NCBI GenBank assembly: GCA_946630645.1
Contig: CAMOZD010000088.1
Location: 1 to 5,860, forward strand
Direction: 5' to 3'
Length of the DNA: 5,860 nt
From: an uncultured Lachnospiraceae bacterium
Lineage (GTDB): Bacteria > Bacillota > Clostridia > Lachnospirales > Lachnospiraceae
The notes beneath the pieces were generated by a model. It ran no database searches and was not told where the DNA came from. It saw nothing but the letters and a program-made list of their open reading frames with translations. A program made the position numbers and the translations under genes. Below, one piece after another: positions 5,317 to 5,860 of this stretch (position 1 is the first letter of the stretch; each line of letters begins with the position of its first letter).

Positions 5317-5346
5317 AAAAAAGGACCCCGGCTGGTCCGGGGTCCT
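5317..5346 (-). terminator. Strong intrinsic terminator after the EF-G gene
   Basis: AGGACCCCGG (5346-5337) pairs perfectly over 10 bp, eight of them GC, with CCGGGGTCCT (5331-5322) across the loop ACCAG. Six T follow on the minus strand (5322-5317). It starts 35 bp after the EF-G stop codon and cleanly separates that gene from the pheB-hom-lysC unit. Confidence 0.95.
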
Positions 5347-5360
5347 GGATTAAAATCATC

Positions 5361-5377
5361 TCTTTATCTGATAAAGA
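5361..5377. repeat. 17-bp palindrome between the EF-G stop and its terminator
   Basis: TCTTTATC-T-GATAAAGA, perfect 8-bp arms round one base, starting four bases after the EF-G stop codon on the minus strand. As RNA it forms a 7-bp hairpin with a three-base loop just before the strong terminator. There is no U-run, so it is not itself a terminator; it may protect the 3' end, bind a protein, or be chance. Confidence 0.4.
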
Positions 5378-5381
5378 TATT

Positions 5382-5860
5382 CTATTTCTCTTTCTCTGCC
5401 TCAGCCTCTTTGAGAACCTTCTCCTGGGCGTCAGCGGGCATCTGCTCATAGCGGCTGAACTCATAGGAGAACTCTCCGCTTCCACCGGTCATGGAACGAA
5501 GGTCTGTGGAATATCCGACAAGGCTGGCAAGGGGGATATCAGCAACCAGCTCCTGGCGTCCGCCCTCGATGGGATTCATGCCAAGGATACGGCCGCGGCG
5601 CTTGTTAAGGTCACCCATAACGTCACCGGTATTCTTATCAAGAACATCAACCTTAAGGTTAACAATAGGCTCAAGAAGAACCGGCTTACACTCCATAACA
5701 CCATTCTTGAAAGCAGTGATGGCTGCCATCTTGAAAGCCATCTCGGAGGAATCTACAGGATGGTAGGAACCGTCGATAAGGGTAGCCTTAATACCAACTA
5801 CAGGATAGCCTGCCAGGGGTCCCTTGAGACAGGACTCTGCGATACCCTTTTCAACAGCCG
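5382..5860 (-). CDS. fusA: Elongation factor G, C-terminal part only (N-terminus beyond the window)
   Basis: EF-G is the GTPase that drives ribosomal translocation. Only the last 158 residues are visible; the family is about 690 residues and the GTPase domain lies off the right edge. Domain IV is recognised by KGPLAGYPVV and DGSYHPVDSSEMAFKMAA, and domain V by KPVLLEPIVNLKVDV, GDVMGDLNKRRGRILGM and GYSTDLRSMTGGSGEFSYEF. The gene ends with a charged tail (EKVLKEAEAEKEK) and TAG, and is followed by a terminator instead of tuf, unlike the classical rpsL-rpsG-fusA-tuf operon. Together with the divergent GMNPIEGGRQELVADIPLASLVGYS segment, this suggests the second EF-G-like paralogue common in Clostridia. 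The fusA symbol therefore names the family, not necessarily the main translocase. The ATG at 5741 is internal; the frame stays open to the edge. Confidence 0.93.
   Translation of the reverse strand, partial: AVEKGIAESCLKGPLAGYPVVGIKATLIDGSYHPVDSSEMAFKMAAITAFKNGVMECKPVLLEPIVNLKVDVLDKNTGDVMGDLNKRRGRILGMNPIEGGRQELVADIPLASLVGYSTDLRSMTGGSGEFSYEFSRYEQMPADAQEKVLKEAEAEKEK

Noticed and set aside
1..5860. A defence system, mobile element, CRISPR array or toxin-antitoxin pair.
   Set aside because: Every sizeable supported frame is a housekeeping gene of translation, nucleotide or amino-acid metabolism; no transposase, repeat-spacer pattern or attachment site is visible.

Overview
All genes in this window lie on the minus strand, so transcription runs from right to left. 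The content points to a low-to-mid GC Gram-positive bacterium of the class Clostridia, most likely a Lachnospiraceae-type gut anaerobe. This rests on the style of the IF-3, L35, L20, aspartokinase and PheB-like proteins, on the very strong AGGAGG ribosome binding sites, and on the infC-rpmI-rplT order behind a leader with an attenuator. The placement is made by eye; no database search was run.

Layout in transcription order. (1) 5860-5382: the C-terminal 158 residues of an elongation factor G, probably the paralogous stand-alone type rather than the str-operon copy, closed by a very strong intrinsic terminator at 5346-5317. (2) 5229-1906: an aspartate-family amino acid unit. A sigma-A-like promoter precedes a PheB-type ACT-domain protein (5138-4695), followed by homoserine dehydrogenase hom (4643-3432). 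A second clear promoter, whose -35 box overlaps the end of hom, leads into a 119-nt leader and lysC, aspartokinase (3285-2077, TTG start). LysC contains a well-formed internal start at 2553 that could give a separate beta subunit. The unit ends at an intrinsic terminator (1944-1906). (3) 1806-1327: a dCMP deaminase of the ComEB type, with a pair of direct repeats in its upstream region and no visible terminator after it. (4) 1253 to the left edge: the translation operon infC-rpmI-rplT. It has a near-consensus promoter, a roughly 200-nt leader carrying an intrinsic terminator and mutually exclusive pairings (L20-leader type autoregulation), and infC apparently starting at a rare ATC codon. rplT runs off the left edge.

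Aspartokinase makes the first committed step from aspartate, and homoserine dehydrogenase takes the branch to threonine and methionine. Both carry C-terminal regulatory regions, and a free ACT protein sits first in the unit. IF-3, L35 and L20 are the usual autoregulated translation operon.

I found no mobile element, CRISPR array, tRNA, rRNA or recognisable defence or toxin system. The genes are housekeeping. The interest lies in the regulatory layer: the non-AUG infC start, the infC attenuator, the promoter made from the hom stop region, the internal lysC start, and the shortened ACT region of Hom next to a free ACT protein.
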